Assembly: GCA_003486285.1 (NCBI GenBank)
Contig: DNGH01000280.1
Coordinates: forward strand, 1 to 8,088
Source: Actinomycetota bacterium
Lineage (GTDB): Bacteria; Actinomycetota; Acidimicrobiia; Spongiisociales; UBA11373
DNA length: 8,088 nt
Reading direction: 5' to 3'
The notes beneath the pieces were generated by a model that was not told the origin of the DNA, searched no databases, and saw only the letters and a list, made by a program, of their open reading frames with translations. The position numbers and the translations under genes were made by a program. Positions 1 to 6,422 of the stretch are shown here, in pieces (positions within the stretch are counted from its first letter, which is position 1; the number at the start of each line of letters is the position of its first letter).

Positions 1-1
1 C

Positions 2-454
2 GACGCCGCGGACTCCGACATCGACGCCGGAGGAGTCATGGCGTGGACGAGCCTCGAGTCGGGGGAGCACGACCAGGGTTGGGATGCCGGACTGTCCCGG
101 CCCGCGTCGATCGGGGGCCTGGTCTGGGAGGATCTCGGTGCCAATGGCGTCCAGGACCCAGGGGAGGTGGGCATCGGGGAGGTCACGGTGCGCCTGTTCA
201 ATGGCGCCGGCATCGAGGTGCGCTCCACCGTGACCGATGCCGCTGGCGAGTACGTCTTCACCGGGCTCACGCCCGGTTCGTATCACGTCGAGGTCGATAT
301 CCCCGACGCGCGTGTGGCGTCACCGCAAGATGAGGGCGCCGACGACGAAGTGGACTCCGACATCGACGCCGATGGCGTCATGGCGGCAACCACCCTCGCC
401 CCTGGCGTAGACGACCGGCGCTGGGATGCCGGCCTTCATCCTGGAGACCCCTGA
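2..454 (+). CDS. SdrD B-like repeat surface/secreted protein, C-terminal part (5' end outside window)
   Basis: The frame is open to the left edge and ends at TGA 452-454, so 150 C-terminal residues are visible. ATG 38 lies inside a repeat and is not the true start. The visible part holds the tail of one repeat and one complete repeat, about residues 32-146. The complete repeat opens SIGGLVWEDLGANGVQDPGE and continues with a GxYxFTGLxPGSY core. This is the SdrD B-like (Cna-B-like) beta-sandwich pattern, with an Asp/Asn-rich loop that in the family binds calcium. Both repeats close with DSDIDA...GVMA...WDAGL. Such domains are stalk modules of extracellular proteins. The protein stops seven residues after the start of the last GLHPGDP, without an LPXTG motif, hydrophobic segment or basic tail, so it is either secreted or its original C-terminus has been lost. 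The family assignment is solid; the role (adhesion or surface layer) is inference. Confidence 0.85.
   Translation, partial: DAADSDIDAGGVMAWTSLESGEHDQGWDAGLSRPASIGGLVWEDLGANGVQDPGEVGIGEVTVRLFNGAGIEVRSTVTDAAGEYVFTGLTPGSYHVEVDIPDARVASPQDEGADDEVDSDIDADGVMAATTLAPGVDDRRWDAGLHPGDP
11..431 (+). repeat. Tandem coding repeat, 342-bp period
   Basis: A 19-bp block (gactccgacatcgacgccg) occurs at 11-29 and again at 353-371, exactly 342 bp (114 codons) apart. The gggatgccgg block encoding WDAGL recurs at 80-89 and 422-431 with the same spacing. This is the in-frame domain repeat of the SdrD-like gene, with near identity at the ends and presumably more divergence inside. Confidence 0.8.
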
Positions 455-487
455 CCGGTACCCGGAAGTGCTCGAAGACGACCAGCT

Positions 488-735
488 TCAGCGATGAACT
501 CTCTCGGCAGTGGCCGCCGTCACATGGGTGAGCGTTCCGATCCCTCTGCCGAGCAGCCAACCGGCGAGGACGTCGGCGGGGTAGTGGACTCCGGTGTAGA
601 CCCGCGAGAATCCGACTGCGGCAGCGAGGGTATTGGGGGGGAGCCGGAGACTCGGATATGCCGTGCCCACGACGCGAGTGAAGGCGGCGGCGGATGCGGT
701 GTGGCCGGAGGGCATCGAGGACGACTGCGGTGCCG
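488..735 (-). pseudogene. PAP2-family phosphatase, C-terminal remnant (5' truncated)
   Basis: Only the second half of a type 2 phosphatidic acid phosphatase/vanadium chloroperoxidase-like protein is present. It carries the second signature block PSGHT, with the catalytic-loop His, directly after M at 713-715. The third block SRVYTGVHYPAD follows, with the Arg, His and Asp of SRxxxxxHxxxD. The first block (KxxxxxxRP) and the N-terminal membrane helices are absent. PAP2-like sequence seems to continue a few residues upstream (…PQSSSMPSGH) to about 727-735. Beyond that the minus-strand frame stays open to a stop at 782-784 but only mirrors the TetR gene. A functional enzyme needs all three blocks, so this is read as a pseudogene. 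It ends 33 bp from the convergent SdrD-like gene. A full-length enzyme would dephosphorylate a lipid phosphate at the membrane. Confidence 0.8.
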
Positions 736-1313
736 ACGTTGAACTACCACTTCGGCACCAAGGACCAGCTGTACCGGGACGTCATCAGCTACTGCGGCAC
801 CCAGTGGATCACAGCCGTCGAAGTGTCCGACGATCTGCGAGATCTGTCAAAACCCGACGTGCTGAGGGTGGCCCTCAGGAGACTCGGACGCGTCATCGCC
901 GGACGGAAGGTCATGACCCGCCTCATGATGCAGGCGTCGATGCACCCTGACTTCGAGGCCGAGGTGGAGAAGGCGCTCCGCCCGGGAGTAGACGCACTGA
1001 CGGCTCTCCTGAAGGATCTCATGGCAACGGGATACTTGCGAGCGGTGCCGCCCCATGTCTTCATCAGCATGTTCGTCGACGTCCTCACCACCACCGCAGG
1101 TATGGAACGGGTGAAAGCTCTGTATACGACCAAGACTTCTCCGACCCATCGGTCATCGACTCCCAGGCCGATCATCTGATCGACATACTCTTTGAACGGC
1201 ACCCTCAGCCACCCGCCCGACGGCGAGTGATCGGGCTTGCTCGTCCTAGCCATTCGCGCCCTCTCCACGGATGGCTGCGCTCCATCGCGGACCGGCTGCG
1301 CGACGACGGGTAG
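718..1313 (+). pseudogene. TetR-family transcriptional regulator, N-terminally truncated and frameshifted
   Basis: The sequence LNYHFGTKDQLYRDVI at 739-786 is the end of a TetR helix-turn-helix, normally found near residue 40. An alpha-helical ligand-binding-type domain follows. The preceding ~40 residues, including most of the HTH, are missing; the upstream bases encode the PAP2 remnant on the other strand. A second lesion lies at about 1122-1127. The frame runs …VKAL and then out into an unrelated tail ending at 1179. Two bases on, the third frame continues naturally as YDQDFSDPSVIDSQADHLIDILFERH to TAG 1311-1313. Removing one TA from TATA 1123-1126 restores a continuous protein. The product could not bind DNA normally. 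The remnant is too incomplete to place in a TetR subfamily or to name a ligand. Confidence 0.8.
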
Positions 1314-1350
1314 AGCACTAGGCCCCTGATCGCTGGAGTCCGTCCCGGCA

Positions 1351-1384
1351 TACCCTGAACGATGGATCGATCTGAACGAGGAGG
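1351..1384 (+). promoter_or_regulatory. Promoter -10 box and Shine-Dalgarno for the small Cys/His protein
   Basis: TACCCT at 1351-1356 matches the actinobacterial TAnnnT -10 pattern and would start transcription at about 1362. A strong GAGGAGG ribosome site lies at 1378-1384, five bases before ATG 1390. No convincing -35 hexamer is visible. An ATG at 1362 coincides with the predicted transcript start, but its frame shows no protein-like sequence, so 1390 is preferred. Confidence 0.45.
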
Positions 1385-1389
1385 CTGGC

Positions 1390-1605
1390 ATGGGCTGTCA
1401 CGGTTGGCACTCTTGCGGGCCGGGTTGGGGTCCGCATTTCTACCAGTACGAACGTGGAGTCGAGCCGTATCCGACGCCCCGTCGCCGACACACCAGGGAT
1501 GTCGAAGGGGACCTGCGGGAGTACATGCAGTTCCTGGAGGGTGAGGTCGCCGAGGTGCATCGCGAGCTCGACGAATTGGTGACGCGGCGCGCCGGGTCTG
1601 AGTGA
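1390..1605 (+). CDS. Small Cys/His-rich protein with C-terminal coiled coil, function unknown
   Basis: This 71-residue protein begins MGCHGWHSCGPGWGPHFYQY and has no family I can name with certainty. The N-terminus packs Cys3, His4, His7 and Cys9 into seven residues, a plausible metal- or heme-contacting cluster, followed by a Gly/Pro/aromatic stretch. A basic patch (RRRH) lies near residues 31-34. The last half, about residues 38-66, is charged and heptad-like (LREYMQFLEGEVAEVHRELDEL) and probably forms a coiled coil. There is no signal peptide or membrane helix. The architecture resembles small actinobacterial and archaeal proteins with a Gly/Cys/His-rich head and a coiled-coil tail (DUF5320-like in style; a resemblance only). 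The start is fixed by GAGGAGG five bases upstream. The lipase-like gene starts 16 bases after its stop, so the two are probably co-transcribed. Confidence 0.75.
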   Translation: MGCHGWHSCGPGWGPHFYQYERGVEPYPTPRRRHTRDVEGDLREYMQFLEGEVAEVHRELDELVTRRAGSE

Positions 1606-1617
1606 GCCCGAAGGGCT
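1605..1617 (+). promoter_or_regulatory. Small intercistronic hairpin overlapping the hydrolase ribosome-binding site
   Basis: AGCCC-gaa-GGGCT forms a 5-bp stem with a 3-nt loop between the small-protein stop and the TTG start at 1622. The right arm contains the GAAGGG (1610-1615) that would serve as Shine-Dalgarno for TTG. The stem could therefore lower initiation unless ribosomes finishing the upstream gene open it. That effect is inference. Confidence 0.35.
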
Positions 1618-1621
1618 GATC

Positions 1622-2419
1622 TTGCCCGATTGCTATTTCGATGGCTCCGAGGGACGGATCTTCTATCGGCGTTGGGATCCGAGCGCGACGCCCGTTCGGA
1701 TCGTCCTGATCGTTCACGGCTATGCCGAGCACGGGGGCCGCTACGGCCACGTGGCTGATGCGCTGTGTCGGCGCGGGGCGGTGGTGTACGCCGATGACCA
1801 CCTCGGACACGGCCGCTCCGACGGTGAGCGGGCTCTGATCACCGACTTCGAACACGTCGTCGATGATCTCCAGACAGTCGCGGGTACCGCCCGGAACGAC
1901 CATCCCGGCGTGCCGATGGTCCTTGTGGGTCATTCGATGGGTGGGCTGCTGGCGGGGCGCCTGGCGCAGCGCGAGCCGGGTGGGGTGGCCGGTGTCGCCT
2001 TCTGCGGGGCAGTGATCGGTGACTGGCAGTGGGCCCGCGGGGTCCTGCGTCGGCCCGAACTCCCATACATTCCCTTCGACCCGGCGGCACTGGCGCGCGA
2101 CCCAAGCGTGGGCGCTGCGTATGCATCCGATCCACTTGTCTACCACGGCCAGTACCAACGCCGCCTGCTCGAGGCCGAAGTCGAGGCTCTCGACCGTTTC
2201 CAGCATGAGTTGCCCGCACTCACGATGCCGGTGCTGCTTCTTCACGGTTCCGAGGATCCGTTCGTGCCCTACGCGCGTTCGCTCCAGGCGGTCCGAGACA
2301 TGCCGACCGACGATGTCACCGTGCACGTCTACGAGGGGGCCCGCCACGAAGTCCTCAACGAGTCGAACCGTGACGAGGTCATCGGTCATCTCGTCGCCTG
2401 GATCCACAGGTTCACTTAG
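1622..2419 (+). CDS. Alpha/beta hydrolase, monoacylglycerol lipase-like (serine aminopeptidase S33 family)
   Basis: This 265-residue protein has the full layout of the bacterial monoacylglycerol lipase/lysophospholipase group. The oxyanion region is VHGYAEHGGRY (residues 31-41) and a DDHLGHGRS strand-loop spans 58-66. The nucleophile elbow is GHSMGG with Ser105, the acid Asp212 lies in GSEDPFVP, and the catalytic His242 in GARHEVLNE. A cap region spans about 130-195. There is no signal peptide, so the enzyme is probably cytoplasmic or loosely membrane-associated, hydrolysing glycerol esters or similar lipids; substrate is inferred from family only. The start is unusual. No ATG or GTG lies between the in-frame stop at 1580-1582 and the conserved core, and TTG 1622 has GAAGGG six bases upstream. 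It follows the small Cys/His protein by 16 bases and is followed by a strong hairpin. Confidence 0.88.
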   Translation: MPDCYFDGSEGRIFYRRWDPSATPVRIVLIVHGYAEHGGRYGHVADALCRRGAVVYADDHLGHGRSDGERALITDFEHVVDDLQTVAGTARNDHPGVPMVLVGHSMGGLLAGRLAQREPGGVAGVAFCGAVIGDWQWARGVLRRPELPYIPFDPAALARDPSVGAAYASDPLVYHGQYQRRLLEAEVEALDRFQHELPALTMPVLLLHGSEDPFVPYARSLQAVRDMPTDDVTVHVYEGARHEVLNESNRDEVIGHLVAWIHRFT

Positions 2420-2456
2420 GCGATCACCATTTCCGGCCATCGCGTGGATGGAACCG

Positions 2457-2482
2457 AGGACCCCTGGCTTGCCGGGGGTCCT
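2457..2482 (+). terminator. Hairpin terminator after the hydrolase gene
   Basis: AGGACCCC at 2457-2464 pairs perfectly with GGGGTCCT at 2475-2482. The 10-nt centre (tggcttgccg) can add a few more pairs. It lies 37 bases after the hydrolase stop and upstream of the AzlC promoter. There is no T tract, as is common in GC-rich actinobacteria. The 208-bp gap between the hydrolase and AzlC (2420-2627) shows nothing else except the AzlC -10 box. Confidence 0.65.
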
Positions 2483-2615
2483 GTCTGGTTCGGGCAAGGG
2501 ATGCCGGGTTGGGGACGAGATCGCTCACTCCCACGCCTTGGCCGAGCCGGCCAGAAAGCAGCATCGCGACCGGCGCGCCCCCCAGCCACCGGGTCCCGGG
2601 GAGGCCCGGCCGCCC

Positions 2616-2628
2616 TACCCTCCCGCAA
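2616..2628 (+). promoter_or_regulatory. Leaderless promoter of the AzlC gene
   Basis: TACCCT at 2616-2621 is a TAnnnT -10 box whose last base is seven positions before the A of ATG 2628, the expected distance to a transcription start. The bases before the ATG are pyrimidine-rich with no Shine-Dalgarno. Both facts support a transcript starting at the start codon. No clear -35 is seen. Confidence 0.5.
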
Positions 2629-3296
2629 TGCCCGGCAGCTCTTCCTTTCGCCGAGGGATCAGGGACTCGATCCTGATCTTCTTTGCGATCGGCGCCTTTG
2701 GAGTCGCCTTCGGGGTGTTGGCGGTGGACGCCGGGTTCTCGGTCTGGCTGGCCCTGCTCGCCTCGGTCGTCATCGTCTCGGGTGCGGCGCAGTTCACGAT
2801 GATCGGACTGCTCGCCTCGGGGACCGCCCCGGTCCTGCTGGCGGCGACGGGCCTCGGACTGCGCCACCTGCCGATGTCTGCGACGCTGGCGCGACTGATC
2901 GGACCGCAACCGTTGCGTACCCGGCTCCGGCTCGCCTTCATCCTCGTCGACGAGACCTTTGGGCTGACCGTTCACGCCGCCGCGACGGGAGTGGACGACC
3001 TCGTTGCGTACAAGACGGGTGCCGATCTCACGCTGTACTCGGGCTGGGTGGCGGGAACCGTCGTGGGAGCCTGGTTTGGCGAGGCCGTTGATCCCGCAGC
3101 CGTCGGTTTGGGCGCCTTCTTCGGCCTGATGTTCCTCGGCCTGGCGGCCCCACTGGTGCGGCGTCGGCGCGACTGGGTGGTGGCTCTGGTCGCGGTGGCC
3201 GCCACCCTCGCCGCCGTCGCCTGGCTTCCTGCAGCGTGGCGGTTGACCAGCGCCGCCTCCGTGGCGGCGCTGATCGGGGCATTCCTCCATGAGTGA
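2628..3296 (+). CDS. azlC: AzlC-family branched-chain amino acid exporter, large subunit
   Basis: This 222-residue, very hydrophobic membrane protein is close to the usual AzlC length. Family hallmarks are visible in order: GAAQF (residues 52-56), a conserved GLGLRHLPMSATLA stretch (75-88) and LVDETFGL (107-114). About five to seven membrane segments follow the hydrophobic pattern, including 15-33, 39-65, 136-150, 158-177 and 183-201. AzlC with AzlD exports branched-chain amino acids and their analogues (as in Bacillus AzlCD and YgaZ/YgaH) through the cytoplasmic membrane. The start at 2628 is chosen because the frame upstream of it has no membrane-protein character and the -10 box TACCCT is placed for a leaderless start. 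The AzlD gene overlaps its end by 8 bases, a typical coupled pair. Confidence 0.88.
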   Translation: MPGSSSFRRGIRDSILIFFAIGAFGVAFGVLAVDAGFSVWLALLASVVIVSGAAQFTMIGLLASGTAPVLLAATGLGLRHLPMSATLARLIGPQPLRTRLRLAFILVDETFGLTVHAAATGVDDLVAYKTGADLTLYSGWVAGTVVGAWFGEAVDPAAVGLGAFFGLMFLGLAAPLVRRRRDWVVALVAVAATLAAVAWLPAAWRLTSAASVAALIGAFLHE

Positions 3297-3597
3297 TCTG
3301 GCCCTGATCCTCTTGGTGGCGGTCATCACCTTTGCGACGCGCGTCGCCTTCCTGGTGCGGGCGCGCTCGGCTCCGGAGGGTCTGATCGGACGCTTTCTCG
3401 ACGTCTTCCCCCTCGCCCTGTTCGTGGCGATCGCCACCGACGCCTTGATCGCACCCTCGGGTAGCCCGGAGGTGACACCGGGACTGGCGGCGGCATTGGG
3501 TGGGATCGTGGGTGGAGTGCTGTTTCGCCGCGCCTTGTGGGCGGTGCTCGCGGTCGGCGCGGTGGCGTTCTACGCGGCGCGGGCCTTCGGCGGGTGA
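3289..3597 (+). CDS. azlD: AzlD-family branched-chain amino acid exporter, small subunit
   Basis: This 102-residue protein has three or four membrane segments (about residues 4-22, 38-55, 64-80 and 82-99). It has the AzlD signatures TFATRVAFL near the N-terminus and FPLALFVAIATDALI in the middle. It is the partner of the AzlC protein directly upstream, and the two act as a two-component secondary exporter. The ATG lies within the last codons of azlC (8-base overlap), so translation is probably coupled. The gene order azlC-azlD with overlap is the common one. Confidence 0.87.
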   Translation: MSDLALILLVAVITFATRVAFLVRARSAPEGLIGRFLDVFPLALFVAIATDALIAPSGSPEVTPGLAAALGGIVGGVLFRRALWAVLAVGAVAFYAARAFGG

Positions 3598-3666
3598 CTC
3601 GACCCTGAGTCCGCAACCTCCCCAGTCAAATCGAGGCGGTCCGACACTCCTCAGTGGCGAAGCCCA

Positions 3667-3699
3667 CCGAGACTAGGAGACGCCATCGCTTAGTCTCGG
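3667..3699. promoter_or_regulatory. 9-bp perfect inverted repeat, candidate operator upstream of the RibD-C-like gene
   Basis: CCGAGACTA at 3667-3675 is the exact reverse complement of TAGTCTCGG at 3691-3699, separated by 15 bp. The centres of the two arms are 24 bp apart, which allows two faces or a dimer pair. The right arm contains TAGTCT (3691-3696), a TAnnnT -10 candidate, so a bound regulator would block the promoter. It sits 45 bp before the ATG at 3744 and 70 bp after the azlD stop. No T tract follows, so an operator is favoured over a terminator. Confidence 0.5.
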
Positions 3700-3743
3700 G
3701 GCGACCGGTCGGCGAGCATCCGCGACACGGAGGTCGGAATCCG

Positions 3744-4376
3744 ATGGCGACCATTGTCTCCACACTGTTCGTCTCCCTCGACGGCGTCGCCGAGATCGAC
3801 GAGTCCTGGCACTTCCCGTACTTCGACGAGAACATGGGGAGTGCGGTCGGCCACGACTACGAGGACGTTGATGCCCTGTTGCTCGGCCGGGTCACGTATG
3901 ACAGCTTTGCCGGCGCCTGGCCGGAGCGTGAAGCGGCCGGGGAGGTGGATGCGGCGTTCGCCAGGTCACTCGGCGACCTCCGCAAGATCGTCGTCTCGCG
4001 TCAGGACCAGGATTTCGCCTGGCGCAACTCCGAGCTGCTCGAGGGCGATCTGATCGGAGCCGTGGCGAAACTCAGGGCCGACACCACCGTGGGGCGGGTC
4101 CTGATTCCCGGGTCGATCTCTATCGTCCAGCAGCTGCTGGCTGCCGGTCTGGTCGACGAGCTGAGCCTGTTGGTGCATCCTGTGGCCGCCCGTAAGGGTC
4201 GAAGGCTCTTCGACGATGGTGACGCCTCCTACCACCTGAAGCTGGTCCGGTCCGAGGTGTTTCCGACCGGTGTCGTCTGGCTCACCTACCAACCGGCGGT
4301 CGCGCCCGGCGCGGTGGGCTACGACGACGTCAAGGGCCTGGTTCCCGACGCGCCGGAGACGACGATCGGCCCCTGA
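3744..4376 (+). CDS. Dihydrofolate reductase-like / RibD C-terminal domain oxidoreductase
   Basis: This 210-residue soluble protein is a single RibD-C (DHFR-fold) domain of the type widely annotated as dihydrofolate reductase family protein. Visible motifs are TLFVSLDGV (residues 7-15) with the SLDG of the family, LLLGRVTYDSF (46-56), KIVVSR (81-86), IPGSISIVQQLLAAGLVDEL (121-140) around the nucleotide-binding region, and LLVHPVAARKGRRLF (142-156). The family binds NADPH, but these stand-alone members are rarely true folate reductases and their substrate is unknown. The last ~25 residues (APGAVGYDDV… to the end) extend past the domain. ATG 3744 is chosen because the domain begins there and GGAGG lies at 3729-3733, although the 10-base spacing is long. 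It is monocistronic, with an inverted repeat in its promoter and convergent to the exporter permease downstream. Confidence 0.85.
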   Translation: MATIVSTLFVSLDGVAEIDESWHFPYFDENMGSAVGHDYEDVDALLLGRVTYDSFAGAWPEREAAGEVDAAFARSLGDLRKIVVSRQDQDFAWRNSELLEGDLIGAVAKLRADTTVGRVLIPGSISIVQQLLAAGLVDELSLLVHPVAARKGRRLFDDGDASYHLKLVRSEVFPTGVVWLTYQPAVAPGAVGYDDVKGLVPDAPETTIGP

Positions 4377-4511
4377 GTGCCCGACTACTGGGATGGAGGT
4401 AGCCGGGATCGGAGTGTTGGGGCATCACACGGAGTTGTCGCCGAGATCGATGCCGACGTCGCGGCGCTGGCACTCGCCATCGCGATCGCCATCACCGGCT
4501 GACACCGACGC

Positions 4512-5314
4512 TCACCCGCGCTTGGCCGCCGTCTGATAGCGGCGCACCGCCAGTGGTGCGAACACCGCGATGATCAGCACCACCCAGATCAGGGTATAGA
4601 GCACGGCGTTGCGCAGCGGCCACACCGTGGGCTCGGGGATCCCGGCGGGAAGATTGCCGAACAGGTCTCGCGCCGCCTGGGTCACCGCCGACACCGGGTT
4701 CCACTCGGCAAAGACCCGCAGCACCGTGGGCAGGTTCTCCGCGGGGACGAAGGTGTTGGCGATGAAGGTGAGCGGGAAGATCACCATGAACGCGGCGTTG
4801 TTGATCACCTCGACGCTCGGCACCAGCAGCCCGATGTAGCCCATGATCCATGAGAACGCATAGGCAAAGAGCAACAGCAGCCCGAAACCGAGTGCGGCGT
4901 TCAGCAGACCCTCGTGGAAGCGCCACCCCACTACGAACCCGCTGAGGGCCATGATCAGCAGCGACAGCACGTTGTAGATGACATCGCTGGCCGTGCGCCC
5001 GACCAGCACCGCCGACTGCGACATCGGCAGCGAACGAAACCGGTTGATGATCCCCTTGTGGATGTCGTCGGCGATTCCGGCACCGGTGAAGGTGGCCCCG
5101 AATACCACGGTCTGGGCGAAGATTCCCCCGATCAGGAACTCCCGGTACGACCCACCGGGGATGTCGATCGATCCACCGAACACGTAGGCGAAGAGCAGCA
5201 CGAACATGATCGGCGAGATCAGAACGAACACCAGCACTTCGGGGACCCGCCCGATCTTGATCACATTGCGCCGGGCGATCACCGACCCGTCGGCGAGCGC
5301 ATGGATGAACCGCT

Positions 5315-5318
<4 letters not shown>
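4512..5318 (-). CDS. DrrB-like ABC-2 type multidrug exporter permease
   Basis: This 268-residue integral membrane protein has six predicted helices (about 28-48, 62-82, 110-131, 141-165, 172-192 and 237-258). Family signatures are FRSLPMSQSAVLVGR (residues 94-108), VIFPLTFIANTFVP (179-192) and FAEWNPVSAVTQAARDLFGN (203-222), the pattern of daunorubicin-resistance DrrB permeases. Together with the ATPase encoded just upstream it should form a dimeric half-transporter pair exporting a hydrophobic compound; the substrate cannot be told from sequence. The start at 5318 has an ideal AGGAGGT (5324-5330, minus strand) six bases upstream, placed inside the end of the ATPase gene. The ATG overlaps the ATPase stop as ATGA. 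The 135-bp gap to the convergent RibD-C-like gene shows no clear terminator. Confidence 0.88.
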
Positions 5319-6304
<986 letters not shown>

Positions 6305-6333
6305 GGTTTCCCCCTCAGGATCCTCGGCGCTGG

Positions 6334-6359
6334 GCGACAATACCCGTCGCGTGCGACAA
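6334..6359. promoter_or_regulatory. Repeats in the divergent exporter promoter region
   Basis: GCGACAA occurs twice in direct orientation (6334-6340 and 6353-6359), 19 bp start to start. The second copy also forms a perfect palindrome with the preceding bases (GTCGC-gt-GCGAC, 6346-6357). TATTGT on the minus strand (6342-6337) is the best -10 candidate for the DrrA-like gene, but no matching -35 lies at normal spacing. The cluster may be a regulator site. Chance is not excluded for such short repeats in GC-rich DNA. Confidence 0.3.
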
Positions 6360-6384
6360 GATGGATCGGTCGTGACGATTGGCC

Positions 6385-6422
6385 TTGGGTTCGGGGCCTA
6401 CCGGTGCGTAGGGTGATGCCCA
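6385..6422 (+). promoter_or_regulatory. Probable leaderless promoter of the second exporter operon
   Basis: TTGGGT at 6385-6390 and TAGGGT at 6409-6414 are spaced by 18 bp. The -10 box ends 8 positions before the A of ATG 6422, so the transcript would begin at or one base before the start codon. Alternatively AGGGTGAT (6410-6417) could act as a weak Shine-Dalgarno within a longer leader. Confidence 0.45.

Noticed and set aside
694..1179. Treating the 161-codon TetR frame as an intact gene from ATG 694
   Set aside because: The first ~12 codons are antisense PAP2 sequence, the HTH is incomplete, and the C-terminus continues in another frame.
1362..1544. Possible leaderless ORF starting at ATG 1362, at the predicted transcript start
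   Set aside because: Its 60-residue translation is out of frame with the Cys/His protein, which has a strong Shine-Dalgarno and a structured sequence; the ORF shows no protein character.
1205..2497. 430-codon minus-strand open frame
   Set aside because: It runs antisense to the hydrolase, whose catalytic motifs are complete. Its translation is Arg/His/Pro-rich without domain-like pattern, the usual shadow in GC-rich DNA.
2424..3437. 337-codon minus-strand open frame
   Set aside because: It lies opposite AzlC/AzlD, and its product is low-complexity and highly charged, as expected for the complement of membrane-protein codons.
3596..3611. GACTC-gaccct-GAGTC hairpin just after azlD
   Set aside because: A 5-bp stem with a 6-nt loop and no T tract is too weak to call a terminator.
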